64,000 nt of DNA from Streptomyces sp. TP-A0874 (GTDB taxonomy: Bacteria; Actinomycetota; Actinomycetes; Streptomycetales; Streptomycetaceae). The notes under the pieces are model-generated. The model had not been told where the DNA came from. It worked only from the letters and a program-made list of their open reading frames with translations, and made no database searches. The translations under genes and the position numbers were made by a program. The stretch covers positions 591,255 through 655,254 of the forward strand of contig NZ_BBZK01000005.1 in NCBI RefSeq assembly GCF_001748085.1, given 5' to 3'. Shown here piece after piece: positions 7,835 through 15,977 of the stretch. The stretch's first letter is position 1, and each line of letters begins with the position of its first letter.

Positions 7835-8602
7835 TCAACGCCGGGGTTCCCAGCGGAACCACCGGCGTACAGCAAACACCGACAACGCGGCCCAGGCCAC
7901 CGCCAGCGCGAGCGCCCGCACCGCGTCGAACGCCCCGAGACCGCCCAGCCAGCCGGCCCGGACCAGATCCACCACCGGGGAGAGCGGCAGCATCCGCAGC
8001 CCGTCCGCCACCGGGTCGGGAAGGACGTCCAGGGGCACGAACAGGCCGGAGCCGCCCAACGACACCATCAGCAGCGGCAACGTGGTGACCTGGGCGCTCT
8101 CCACGGTCTTGGTGAAGACTGCGGTCGCGGCCCCCAGGCCCACCATCAGCAGCAGCCCCAAGGCCACCCCCGCCAGCAGCAGATCCGGCCGCTCCGGCAG
8201 GCCCACGTCCATCAGCAGGGCCCCGGCGGCGATCAGCAGCGCGCACTGGACCAGCGCGGCGACCACCACCGGCAGCGCGGTGCCGGCCATGATCTCCCAG
8301 TCCGCGGCCTCACCGGTGCGCAGCCGTTTGAGCACCAACTCCTCGCGCCTGGTGACGTAGGCGGGGACCAGGCTGGCGTAGACGACCATCAACAGCACGG
8401 TGGCGATACCGCCGGTCATCAGCACCCCGGAGAATTCCAGGCCGGTGCCGGCGAGGTTGATGTCCGCCATCGTCGTCCGCGCGAACAGGACCATGCAGAC
8501 CGGCAGCAGCGCGACGGTGAACACCGCCGTGCGGTTGCGCAGCAGCAGCGTCAGCTCGGCCCGTCCGAGCGCCCGTATCCGTCCCAGGACCGTCGAACTC
8601 AT
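7835..8602 (-). CDS. ABC-2 type exporter permease
   Basis: A 255-aa integral membrane protein with about six helices, of the ABC-2 family that moves drugs, lipids or peptides outward. The family-typical pattern of a cytoplasmic N-terminus (LLLRNRTAVFTVALLP), a helix pair around the middle, and the conserved region LPLLMVSLGGSGLFVPLDVLP before the last long segment is present. ATG 8602 overlaps the ATPase stop by 4 bases. It forms the membrane channel for the ATPase encoded just upstream. Such exporters are frequently self-resistance or bacteriocin-resistance pumps under control of an adjacent DesK/DesR-type pair. Confidence 0.9.
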   Translation of the reverse strand: MSSTVLGRIRALGRAELTLLLRNRTAVFTVALLPVCMVLFARTTMADINLAGTGLEFSGVLMTGGIATVLLMVVYASLVPAYVTRREELVLKRLRTGEAADWEIMAGTALPVVVAALVQCALLIAAGALLMDVGLPERPDLLLAGVALGLLLMVGLGAATAVFTKTVESAQVTTLPLLMVSLGGSGLFVPLDVLPDPVADGLRMLPLSPVVDLVRAGWLGGLGAFDAVRALALAVAWAALSVFAVRRWFRWEPRR

Positions 8603-9534
8603 TCCGCACCCACCCCAACCGTCTCGGGCCGCGCCTCCCGGGAGCGGCTGATCTCCAGGAACGCCTCTTCCAACGAGGCCGCCCGAGCGTCCAGCCCGGC
8701 CAACTCCAGGTTCCGGTCGCGCGCCCAGAGCAGCAGCCGGATCAACGAGTCCTGGAGCTGCTCGGTGCGGATCTCGACCCGCCGCCCCTCCACCGTGGCG
8801 TCGAGCGGCAGTTGCTCCGCCGCGACGCCCTCCGGCAGCCGGAAGCGGATACGGGACGGCCGGGCGGCGGTGACCTCCTCGGGCGTGCCCGAGGCGACGA
8901 TCCGCCCCCCGTGCATGATCGCCAGCCGGTCGGCCAGTTCCTCGGCCTCCTCCAGGTAGTGCGTGGTCAACACCACCGTCGTGCCCGCGGCCTGGAGCTC
9001 CCGGACCAACCTCCAGGTGTCCCGGCGGCCTTCGGCGTCCATGCCGGTGGTGGGCTCGTCGAGGAAGAGCACCTCCGGCCTGCCGAGGACGGCCAGCGCC
9101 AGATCCAGCCGGCGCCGCTCGCCCCCGGAGAGCTGCTTGACGCGCACCTCGGCCCGCTGGGTCAGGGAGACCAGCGCGAGCACCTCGCCGATCGGCCGCG
9201 CACCGCTCGTGCAGCCGGCCCACATCCGGAGTGTCTCGGTGACCGTCAGTTCGGAGGGGAAGCCGCCTTCCTGGAGCATGATCCCGATCCGGGGGCGGAC
9301 GTGGGCCCGCTCGTCGCACGGATCGCGGCCCAGCAGCTTGACCTGCCCGCCGCTGGGCCGGGCGAGCCCCTCGAGCAGCTCGACCGTCGAGGTCTTGCCG
9401 GCTCCGTTCGTCCCCAGCAGGGCGAACAGCTCGCCGCGGGCCACCGAGAAGGAGACGCCGCGCACGGCCTCGAAGCCACCGCCGTAGCTGCGCCGCAGCT
9501 CGGTGACCTCGATCACTGTCTCGTCGCTTGTCAT
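8599..9534 (-). CDS. ABC exporter ATP-binding protein
   Basis: A 311-aa ATPase that powers the adjacent ABC-2 permease. Walker A is GTNGAGKTS (about residue 40), Q-loop IMLQEGGF, signature LSGGERRRL, Walker B VLFLDEPTTG and the switch His in LTTHYLEEAEE. The C-terminal about 90 residues are the extension common in drug-exporting DrrA-like ATPases. ATG 9534 was chosen because the domain begins almost at once (VIEVTELRRSYGGG); the frame upstream runs through a promoter region and tRNA. Two inverted repeats lie just upstream of the start, so this is the first gene of the operon. Confidence 0.92.
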   Translation of the reverse strand: MTSDETVIEVTELRRSYGGGFEAVRGVSFSVARGELFALLGTNGAGKTSTVELLEGLARPSGGQVKLLGRDPCDERAHVRPRIGIMLQEGGFPSELTVTETLRMWAGCTSGARPIGEVLALVSLTQRAEVRVKQLSGGERRRLDLALAVLGRPEVLFLDEPTTGMDAEGRRDTWRLVRELQAAGTTVVLTTHYLEEAEELADRLAIMHGGRIVASGTPEEVTAARPSRIRFRLPEGVAAEQLPLDATVEGRRVEIRTEQLQDSLIRLLLWARDRNLELAGLDARAASLEEAFLEISRSREARPETVGVGAE

Positions 9535-9566
9535 GAGGTCAAGGGTCGCCGGTGCCGAGCCACCTC

Positions 9567-9606
9567 GACAGTGCGGGCTGTCACCACTGCCCATGACAAA
9601 TGTCAT
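9567..9606. promoter_or_regulatory. Two adjacent inverted repeats ahead of the exporter operon
   Basis: GACAG-N6-CTGTC (9567-9582) and ATGACA-N2-TGTCAT (9593-9606) lie 33-72 bp upstream of the ATPase start. Both contain GACA/TGTC half-sites on the same helical face region, which fits a dimeric regulator binding twice. The neighbouring response regulator is the obvious candidate; that link is inferred. Confidence 0.45.
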
Positions 9607-9635
9607 CGGAGAGCGGAAGGGCGGTGGGAGAGACG

Positions 9636-9672
9636 GAGAAGGGCCCCGGTCATATCGACCGGGGCCCTTCTC
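9636..9672 (-). terminator. Terminator of the tRNA-Gly unit
   Basis: A long GC-rich perfect stem beginning GAGAAGGGCCCC, with the loop around 9652-9656, located a few bases beyond the tRNA-Gly(GCC) 3' end on the minus strand. It also separates the tRNAs from the exporter operon promoter. Confidence 0.8.
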
Positions 9673-9677
9673 GACGG

Positions 9678-9750
9678 AGCGGACGACGAGATTCGAACTC
9701 GCGACCCTCACCTTGGCAAGGTGATGCTCTACCAACTGAGCTACGTCCGC
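9678..9750 (-). tRNA. tRNA-Gly (anticodon GCC)
   Basis: Complete 73-nt cloverleaf. Acceptor GCGGACG pairs with CGTCCGC, D-loop AGCTCAGTTGGTAGAGC, anticodon stem TCACC/GGTGA with loop TTGCCAA, T-arm GAGTTCGAATCTC. No encoded CCA. Confidence 0.95.
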
Positions 9751-9845
9751 ATGCGACTGAATCGGGAATCCCTGGACGAGGCCCACATCATTCAGTGCGA
9801 ACACCATCTTACCTGACCCGATTGAGTGGTCCGGAAGACGATGAG

Positions 9846-9917
9846 AGCGGGTGACAGGAATCGCACACTGCGCCTCCCCCTTGGAAAGGGGGCGCTCTAC
9901 TACTGAGCTACACCCGC
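9846..9917 (-). tRNA. tRNA-Gly (anticodon TCC)
   Basis: 72-nt tRNA on the minus strand, acceptor GCGGGTG/CACCCGC, anticodon stem CCCCC/GGGGG with loop TTTCCAA. It lies 95 bases ahead of tRNA-Gly(GCC) and is probably co-transcribed with it. Confidence 0.95.
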
Positions 9918-10006
9918 GAGACTTCTCGGGGGGTTCGGCCTCTCGGCCTCGCCCCTCGGCGTGTCCCAGACTTTAGCCGATCACCCGGGGTGCGGCGCAA
10001 GTCGGC

Positions 10007-10324
10007 TCAACTGGCGGCTTCGAAGGCCTCGTAGACCCGCTTGGGGATCCGGCCGCGCGGCGGCACCTCCATGTTGTTGGAGCGGGCCCAGGCGCGGACG
10101 GCGGCCGGGTCCGGCGCGACCGAGGTGCGGCGGTAGGTCCTGCCCGACCTGGAGCGCTTGCGGCCGGCCGCCACGTAGGGTGCCAGCGCCCCCCGCAGTT
10201 TCTTCGCATTCGAATGATTCAGGTCGATCTCGTACGACTTACCGTCCAGGCCGAAGAGAACCGTCTCCGACGCTTCCCCGCCGTCGATGTCATCGGAGAG
10301 TGTGACGACTACGCGCTGTGCCAC
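10007..10324 (-). CDS. lsr2: Lsr2 nucleoid-associated xenogeneic silencer
   Basis: A 105-aa Lsr2. The N-terminal dimerisation/oligomerisation domain starts MAQRVVVTLSDDIDGGEA and contains the FGLDGKSYEIDL strand. The C-terminal DNA-binding domain carries the AT-hook-like PPRGRIPKRV, in which RGR enters the minor groove of AT-rich DNA. Lsr2 silences horizontally acquired, AT-rich genes, including many biosynthetic clusters in Streptomyces. It is divergent from purS across 341 bp that include an unusually AT-rich stretch for this genome, so autoregulation is plausible. Length and motifs are normal for the family. Confidence 0.97.
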   Translation of the reverse strand: MAQRVVVTLSDDIDGGEASETVLFGLDGKSYEIDLNHSNAKKLRGALAPYVAAGRKRSRSGRTYRRTSVAPDPAAVRAWARSNNMEVPPRGRIPKRVYEAFEAAS

Positions 10325-10665
10325 GGATGTCGGTCCTTTCTGGCGGCTCCACCGCGCTGACGTGGGAGGACGCGGAAGGCCGGAACGGTCGGGGGTCGGA
10401 GCTATTTCATTTGTACAGCGAAGGCATTGTATTGCGAAACCCAGTTAATTCCATCCGCGTGTCATGAGGCAATGGGGGGCGGGTGATTTTCCCGGGTGTT
10501 TTTAGCGGGCGGCGATCGGGTCTGATCGGGAAAGGAAGTATATCTACTCGCGTAGAATTTCGGGCGATGTAGGCTGAAGTCATCTGATCGGGGGGCTGGG
10601 GCCGCGGCGCCGAGGGCGTGGTGCCCAGCAGTCACCGCCAGCCGCACCACACACCGGGAGTGCCA
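10325..10665. promoter_or_regulatory. Divergent promoter region between lsr2 and purS
   Basis: This gap must hold promoters for both divergent units. From about 10380 to 10590 the DNA is much richer in A and T than its surroundings. Near 10552 there is a short symmetrical element CTAC-N4-GTAG. I could not identify a defined purine-repressor site. Confidence 0.6.
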
Positions 10666-10932
10666 GTGGCACGCGTCGTAGTCGACGTCATGCTCAAGCC
10701 GGAGATCCTCGACCCGCAGGGCCAGGCCGTGCAGCGTGCGCTGCCGGGCCTCGGTTTCCAAGGGGTCTCGCAGGTCCGCCAGGGAAAGCGTTTCGAGCTC
10801 GAGGTCGAGGGGCCCGTCGATGACGCGGCCCTCGCCCGGGTCCGAGAACTGGCGGAGACGTTCCTCGCCAACACCGTGATCGAGGACTTCACCGTCCGCG
10901 TCGAGCCCGAGACCGAGAAGGCCGCGTCATGA
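10666..10932 (+). CDS. purS: Phosphoribosylformylglycinamidine synthase subunit PurS
   Basis: An 88-aa small structural subunit of the three-part FGAM synthase, which converts FGAR to FGAM with glutamine and ATP in purine synthesis. The sequence [19 protein letters not shown] followed by [16 protein letters not shown] is characteristic. The GTG at 10666 gives the family's normal N-terminus (ARVVVDV); the frame could open earlier at 10618, but that would add residues foreign to PurS. It bridges PurQ and PurL in the complex. Its stop overlaps the purQ start by 4 bases, so the three subunits are made together. Confidence 0.96.
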   Translation: MARVVVDVMLKPEILDPQGQAVQRALPGLGFQGVSQVRQGKRFELEVEGPVDDAALARVRELAETFLANTVIEDFTVRVEPETEKAAS

Positions 10933-11609
10933 CCGCCCGGATCGGAGTGATCACCTTCCCCGGCAGCCTCGACGACCAGGACAGCCGGCGGGCGATCCGG
11001 GTCGCCGGCGCCGAGCCGGTCTCCCTCTGGCACCGCGACCGCGACCTGCACCAGGTCGACGCCGTGGTGCTGCCCGGCGGTTTCAGCTACGGCGACTACC
11101 TGCGCGCCGGGGCGATCGCCCGCTTCTCCCCCGTGATGGAGAGCGTGATCGCCGGCGCCCGGGAAGGGCTGCCGGTGCTCGGCATCTGCAACGGCTTCCA
11201 GGTGCTGACCGAGTCGCACCTGCTGCCCGGCGCCATGCTGCGCAACAACCACCTGCACTTCGTCTGCCGGGAGCAGCGGCTCCGGGTGGAGAACACCGGC
11301 ACGGCCTGGACCTCCGACTACACCGAGGGCCAGGAGATCCGGATTCCGCTGAAGAACATGGACGGCCGCTACACCGCCGACGAGCGCACCCTCGACATGC
11401 TGGAGGCCGAGGGCCGGGTCGCCTTCCGCTACCTGGGCTCCAACCCGAACGGTTCGCTGCGCGACATCGCCGGCATCACCAACGGGGCGGGCAACGTCGT
11501 CGGCCTCATGCCCCACCCGGAGCACGCCGTGGAGCCGCTGACCGGCACCGGCGGGACGGACGGGCTCGGATTCTTCACCTCGATCCTGAAGAGGCTGGTC
11601 GCCGTATGA
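10929..11609 (+). CDS. purQ: Phosphoribosylformylglycinamidine synthase glutaminase subunit PurQ
   Basis: A 226-aa class I glutamine amidotransferase that supplies ammonia to PurL. The nucleophile Cys is in the elbow [10 protein letters not shown], and the His-Glu of the triad is in [10 protein letters not shown]. The N-terminal [16 protein letters not shown] is typical of actinobacterial PurQ. It overlaps purS by 4 bases and purL by 4 bases, which fits synthesis in fixed ratio of the PurSQL complex. Length is normal. Confidence 0.97.
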   Translation: MTARIGVITFPGSLDDQDSRRAIRVAGAEPVSLWHRDRDLHQVDAVVLPGGFSYGDYLRAGAIARFSPVMESVIAGAREGLPVLGICNGFQVLTESHLLPGAMLRNNHLHFVCREQRLRVENTGTAWTSDYTEGQEIRIPLKNMDGRYTADERTLDMLEAEGRVAFRYLGSNPNGSLRDIAGITNGAGNVVGLMPHPEHAVEPLTGTGGTDGLGFFTSILKRLVAV

Positions 11610-13855
11610 CCCTGGACACCGTGGGGCGTGCGGCCAGCACCCCGCAGACCGAGCAGCCGTGGGCCGAGCTCGGCCTCAAGCCGGACGAGTACCAGCGCGT
11701 CCGGGAGATCCTCGGTCGCCGGCCGACCGGTGCGGAGCTGGCGATGTACTCCGTCATGTGGTCGGAGCACTGCTCGTACAAGTCGAGCAAGGTCCATCTC
11801 CGGCAGTTCGGGGAGAAGGCGCCGGAGAGCGACGCGATGCTCGTCGGGATCGGTGAGAACGCGGGCGTCGTCGACGTCGGCCAGGGCTACGCCGTCACCT
11901 TCAAGGTGGAGTCGCACAACCACCCCTCCTACATCGAGCCCTACCAGGGGGCGGCCACCGGAGTCGGCGGCATCGTCCGCGACATCCTGGCCATGGGCGC
12001 CCGTCCGATCGCGGTGATGGACCCGCTGCGGTTCGGGGCGGCCGACCACCCGGACACCCGGCGGGTGCTGCCCGGGGTGGTCGCCGGCATCGGCGGCTAC
12101 GGGAACTGCCTCGGCCTGCCGAACATCGGCGGCGAGGTCGTCTTCGACCCCTGCTACCAGGGGAACCCGCTGGTCAACGCCTTGTGTGTGGGTGTGATGC
12201 GGCATGAGGACATCCACCTGGCCAAGGCCTCGGGCGTCGGTAACAAGGTGATCCTCTACGGCGCCCGGACCGGTGGCGACGGCATCGGCGGGGTCTCGGT
12301 GCTCGCCTCCGAGACCTTCGACGACACCAAGCCGGCCAAGCGGCCCGCGGTGCAGGTCGGCGACCCGTTCCAGGAGAAGCTGCTGATCGAGTGCACCCTG
12401 GAGATCTTCGGCGAGAAGCTGGTCGCGGGGATCCAGGACCTCGGCGGGGCCGGGCTGTCCTGCGCCACCAGCGAGCTGGCCTCGGCGGGCTCCGGTGGGA
12501 TGCGCATCGAACTCGACGCCGTGCCGCTGCGCGACTCCTCGCTCTCCCCGGAGGAGATCCTGATGAGCGAGTCGCAGGAGCGGATGTGCGCCATCGTCGA
12601 GCCCGACAAGGTCGACCGCTTCCTGGAGATCTGCGAGAAGTGGGACGTGGGCGCCACGGTCATCGGTGAGGTGACGGAGGGCTCCCGTCTGGAGATCTTC
12701 TGGCACGGCGAGCAGATCGTCGACGTGCCACCGCGGTCCGTCGCCCACGAGGGCCCCACCTACCAGCGCCCGCTGGCCCGCCCGGAGTGGCAGGACGCCC
12801 TGCAGGCCGACGACCCCGGCCGGCTGCCGCGCCCGACCGACGGCCGGGAACTGCGGGAGCAGGTGCTGCGGCTCGTCGCCTCGCCGAACCAGGCCTCCAA
12901 GGCCTGGGTGACCGACCAGTACGACCGGTTCGTGCAGGGCAACACCGTGCTCGCGCAGCCGGAGGACTCCGGGATGGTCCGCATCGACGAGGACACGAAC
13001 CTCGGGGTCGCGGTCGCCACCGACGGCAACGGCCGCTACGCCAAGCTCGACCCGTACACCGGCGCCCAACTGGCGCTGGCCGAGTCCTACCGGAACGTCG
13101 CCGCCACCGGCGCCAAGCCGCTGGCGGTCACCGACTGCCTCAACTTCGGCTCCCCCGAGGACCCGGCGGTCATGTGGCAGTTCGCGGAGGCATGCCGCGG
13201 GCTGGCGGACGCCTGCCTGACCCTCGGCACCCCGGTGACCGGCGGGAACGTCTCCCTCTACAACCAGACCGGGGACACCGCCATCCACCCGACACCGGTG
13301 GTCGGGGTGCTCGGCGTCATCGACGACGTCAACCGCCGGACCCAGATGGCCTTCGCGGAGGAGGGCCAGCTGATCTACCTGCTCGGCGAGACCCGGGAGG
13401 AACTGGGCGGCTCGGCCTGGTCGCAGGTTATCCACGACCACCTCGGCGGACGGCCGCCGGCGGTGGACCTGGAGCGGGAGCGGCTGCTGGCCGAGATCCT
13501 CGTCGCGGCCTCCCGCGACGGCATGGTCGACGCCGCCCACGACCTCTCCGACGGCGGGCTGGTGCAGGCCCTGGTCGAGTCCTGCCTCCGGGGCGGGCGG
13601 GGCGCCCGGGTGGTCGTGCCGGACGACCTGGACCCGTTCGTCTTCCTCTTCTCGGAGTCCGCCGGGCGGGCGATCGTGGCCGTGCCGCGGAGCGAAGAGG
13701 TCCGGTTCACCGACATGTGCGGTGCCCGCGGCCTGCCTGCGGCGCGGATCGGCGTGGTCGACGGAGAATCGGTCGAGGTGCAGGGGCAGTTCGACATCCC
13801 GCTCGCCGAGCTCCGGGAGGCCCACGAGGCGACGATCCCGGGACTGCTGGCGTGA
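11606..13855 (+). CDS. purL: Phosphoribosylformylglycinamidine synthase PurL (small type)
   Basis: A 749-aa ATP-dependent FGAM synthetase of the small type, lacking a fused glutaminase and so requiring PurQ and PurS. Recognisable are [16 protein letters not shown], the ATP/Mg site [29 protein letters not shown], and the duplicated AIRS-like halves ([22 protein letters not shown]). ATG 11606 overlaps the purQ stop by 4 bases. The first 25 residues are a variable actinobacterial extension. The gene ends just before a strong hairpin, the likely end of the purSQL transcript. Confidence 0.97.
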   Translation: MTLDTVGRAASTPQTEQPWAELGLKPDEYQRVREILGRRPTGAELAMYSVMWSEHCSYKSSKVHLRQFGEKAPESDAMLVGIGENAGVVDVGQGYAVTFKVESHNHPSYIEPYQGAATGVGGIVRDILAMGARPIAVMDPLRFGAADHPDTRRVLPGVVAGIGGYGNCLGLPNIGGEVVFDPCYQGNPLVNALCVGVMRHEDIHLAKASGVGNKVILYGARTGGDGIGGVSVLASETFDDTKPAKRPAVQVGDPFQEKLLIECTLEIFGEKLVAGIQDLGGAGLSCATSELASAGSGGMRIELDAVPLRDSSLSPEEILMSESQERMCAIVEPDKVDRFLEICEKWDVGATVIGEVTEGSRLEIFWHGEQIVDVPPRSVAHEGPTYQRPLARPEWQDALQADDPGRLPRPTDGRELREQVLRLVASPNQASKAWVTDQYDRFVQGNTVLAQPEDSGMVRIDEDTNLGVAVATDGNGRYAKLDPYTGAQLALAESYRNVAATGAKPLAVTDCLNFGSPEDPAVMWQFAEACRGLADACLTLGTPVTGGNVSLYNQTGDTAIHPTPVVGVLGVIDDVNRRTQMAFAEEGQLIYLLGETREELGGSAWSQVIHDHLGGRPPAVDLERERLLAEILVAASRDGMVDAAHDLSDGGLVQALVESCLRGGRGARVVVPDDLDPFVFLFSESAGRAIVAVPRSEEVRFTDMCGARGLPAARIGVVDGESVEVQGQFDIPLAELREAHEATIPGLLA

Positions 13856-13870
13856 TCTGAGCAGCCGCCC

Positions 13871-13905
13871 CGAGCCCCCGTCCACAGGCTGTGGACGGGG
13901 GCTCG
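13871..13905 (+). terminator. Terminator after purL
   Basis: Fifteen-base perfect stem (CGAGCCCCCGTCCAC and its complement) with a 5-base loop, starting 15 bases after the purL stop. No T-run, as is usual in this genus. Confidence 0.85.
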
Positions 13906-13936
13906 TCCGTCGTCCGACCAGTCCCAGGGGGAGCCG

Positions 13937-14833
13937 ATGTCCGTGCTGGACCACCCGGTCGTCCAGTCCGCCGTCCACCAGCTGAAACGAGCGCGCCCGG
14001 GGCTCTACGGCCTGCTGCTGGTGCTCGTCTTGATCGACTTCTCCCCAGCCCCGCTCTCCGTGCCCGGCTGGGCCCGGATCACCGTCGTGGTCTTGGTGCT
14101 GGGCACGGAACTGCTCCCCGGCCGGGCTCGCCGCCCCCTGCCGCCGGAGCAGGGCGGGCCCAGGCCGCCGACCGAGGTCGAGCCACCCGTCTCCGGCCGC
14201 TGGACTGCCCTGAACAGCCCGGCCGACCGGGTACCCAGCCACGGCCAGCGGGGCTACGGCCAGGCCTACGCGATCGACGTGGTGCGGGAGCCGGTGGACG
14301 GCTCCCGGCCGCCCTTCGGCTGGTGGCCGGTGGCCCGCCGGCCCGAGGACTTCCCCTCCTTCGGGGCGCCGGCGCTCGCCGTGGCCGACGGCACGGTGGT
14401 GCGGGTCCGCCAGCACCGCCGCGACCACCTCAGCCGCAACTCGTACCCGGCGCTGCCCGTCTTCTTCCTTGAGGCGGTGGTCCGGGACGCCTCCGGGCCG
14501 GGCGGGCTCATCGGCAACCACGTCGTGCTCGACCTGGGAGACGGCGTGTACGCCCTGTACGCGCACCTGCGGAGGGGCTCGGTCATGGTCGGGGAGGGCG
14601 ACCGGGTCCGCGCCGGCCAGCAGATCGCCCAGGTCGGGAACTCCGGCAACTCCACCGAGCCGCACCTGCACTTCCAACTGATGGACCGGCTCGACCTGCA
14701 CATCGCCCGCGGTCTGCCGTTCGGCTGGCGCGGTCTGGGCGTGCCGCGGAACGGCGAGCCCTTCGAGGCGCCGGCGGCCGGTTACGGGCGGAGCGACGAC
14801 GACCCGGCCGAGGCCAGCGCCGCCACCGACTGA
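13937..14833 (+). CDS. Membrane-anchored M23 family metallopeptidase
   Basis: A 298-aa protein. Residues about 20-60 hold two closely spaced hydrophobic helices (LYGLLLVLVLIDF and ITVVVLVLGTELL), and the C-terminal half is a LytM/M23 peptidase. Zinc ligands are visible in order: SHGQRGYGQAYAIDV (His, Asp), YALYAHL and PHLHFQ (HxH). An insertion of about 60 residues rich in proline and tryptophan sits between the first ligand pair and the beta core. It probably trims peptidoglycan cross-links or takes part in wall remodelling. The position between purL and purF looks unrelated to purine synthesis. Start ATG 13937 follows AGGGGGAG. Confidence 0.85.
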   Translation: MSVLDHPVVQSAVHQLKRARPGLYGLLLVLVLIDFSPAPLSVPGWARITVVVLVLGTELLPGRARRPLPPEQGGPRPPTEVEPPVSGRWTALNSPADRVPSHGQRGYGQAYAIDVVREPVDGSRPPFGWWPVARRPEDFPSFGAPALAVADGTVVRVRQHRRDHLSRNSYPALPVFFLEAVVRDASGPGGLIGNHVVLDLGDGVYALYAHLRRGSVMVGEGDRVRAGQQIAQVGNSGNSTEPHLHFQLMDRLDLHIARGLPFGWRGLGVPRNGEPFEAPAAGYGRSDDDPAEASAATD

Positions 14834-14956
14834 AGCCGAGGTGAGGGGAGGTCCGGCAGCGGCCCCGGTCCGGACCGTCCGCCTCGCGGTGCACCGAGCC
14901 GGTCGCCGTGCGCTGGTCCACCGGAGGCCATGGACCAGCCCTTAGGGTGTGGTGCC

Positions 14957-15823
14957 ATGCCCACCGCAACCCGCAGGCCACGCCCCCGCAGATACGACCC
15001 CGCGAAGGTGCGCGCGGCGCTCGACGCCGAGCTGCGGGCGGTGCGGGGAGCCGTGGCCGTCGTCTGCGCGGCGGAGGACGCGCGGCAACTGCTCCAGGCC
15101 CGCACCCGGCTGGGCTCCTGGACGGTCCGCGACCTGATCACGCACCTCGCCCGGGCCCTGGAGGCGCTGCCACGCGGGCTCCGGGGCCCCTCGACCGGGG
15201 AGCGGATCGACCTCCAGGGCTACGTGGGCGGTCTCTCCGTGCGGGCCGCCGAGGTCGCGGATGCCGCCGTGCGGGACTCCGAGGCGCTGCCGTCCGACGA
15301 GCCGCGAGCCGTACTGGAGCGGCTGGACGCGGCGGTCGTGGCGCTCGAGGAGGCGGTCGCCGCCACCGAGGGCCGGGGGGAGCTGGTCGGCACCGCACTC
15401 GGCGTGCTGACCGTGGACGACTTCCTGGTCACCCGCCTGCTCGAGGTCGTGGTGCACGGCGACGACCTGACCGCGGCCACCGGCGCCGCGATCCGCCACG
15501 ACCGGGAGGCACTGGCCACCGTCACCCGACTGCTCGCCGACACGCTGGCGGCCCGGGCCCCGGGCGGATCGGTCGAGCTCCGGATCCCGCCGTTCGCCGT
15601 CGTCCAGTGCGTCGAGGGCCCCAGGCACACCCGGGGCACCCCGCCCAACGTCGTGGAGACCGAACCGCTCACCTGGATCCGACTGGCCACCGGCCGGCTG
15701 CCCTGGTGGGAGGCGGCCGGCGGCTCACGGCTGACCGCCAGTGGCGAGCGGGCTGACCTGTCGGAGCTGCTGCCGGTGTTCCGGGAGCGGGCGGAACCAC
15801 CCGCGGCGGAGGGTGGCAGCTGA
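14957..15823 (+). CDS. Sterol-carrier / maleylpyruvate-isomerase-like family protein
   Basis: A 288-aa protein of the DinB-like, mycothiol-dependent maleylpyruvate isomerase superfamily, with a C-terminal sterol-carrier-like region. Support: helical N-terminal bundle with the WTVRDLITHLA signature (its His is a usual metal ligand), a second His in LEVVVHGDDL, and the C-terminal GSVELRIPPFAVVQCVEGP...TWIRLATGRLPW typical of the SCP2-like part. ATG 14957 is preferred over ATG 14930, because GGGTG lies about 10 bases before it. It commonly sits just upstream of purF in streptomycetes. The reaction is not known; a thiol-dependent detoxification role is inferred from the superfamily. Confidence 0.75.
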   Translation: MPTATRRPRPRRYDPAKVRAALDAELRAVRGAVAVVCAAEDARQLLQARTRLGSWTVRDLITHLARALEALPRGLRGPSTGERIDLQGYVGGLSVRAAEVADAAVRDSEALPSDEPRAVLERLDAAVVALEEAVAATEGRGELVGTALGVLTVDDFLVTRLLEVVVHGDDLTAATGAAIRHDREALATVTRLLADTLAARAPGGSVELRIPPFAVVQCVEGPRHTRGTPPNVVETEPLTWIRLATGRLPWWEAAGGSRLTASGERADLSELLPVFRERAEPPAAEGGS

Positions 15824-15977
15824 CCGGCCGGACGTGGCACATCCCACTCGCCCTGCTCTGGACATCTGTAAAACCGCAGGTCAGAGCGGTGTGATCGGTC
15901 TACCCCGGGAATCCGCGGAGGCTCCGGAGACCACCACCGGTTCGGCTGGACCGGGGCTTGGCCTTAGACTCGGAGAC

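Noticed and set aside
11429..14701. 1090-aa minus-strand frame across purL and the M23 gene
   Set aside because: Antisense shadow caused by high GC third positions; the plus-strand genes have complete family motifs.
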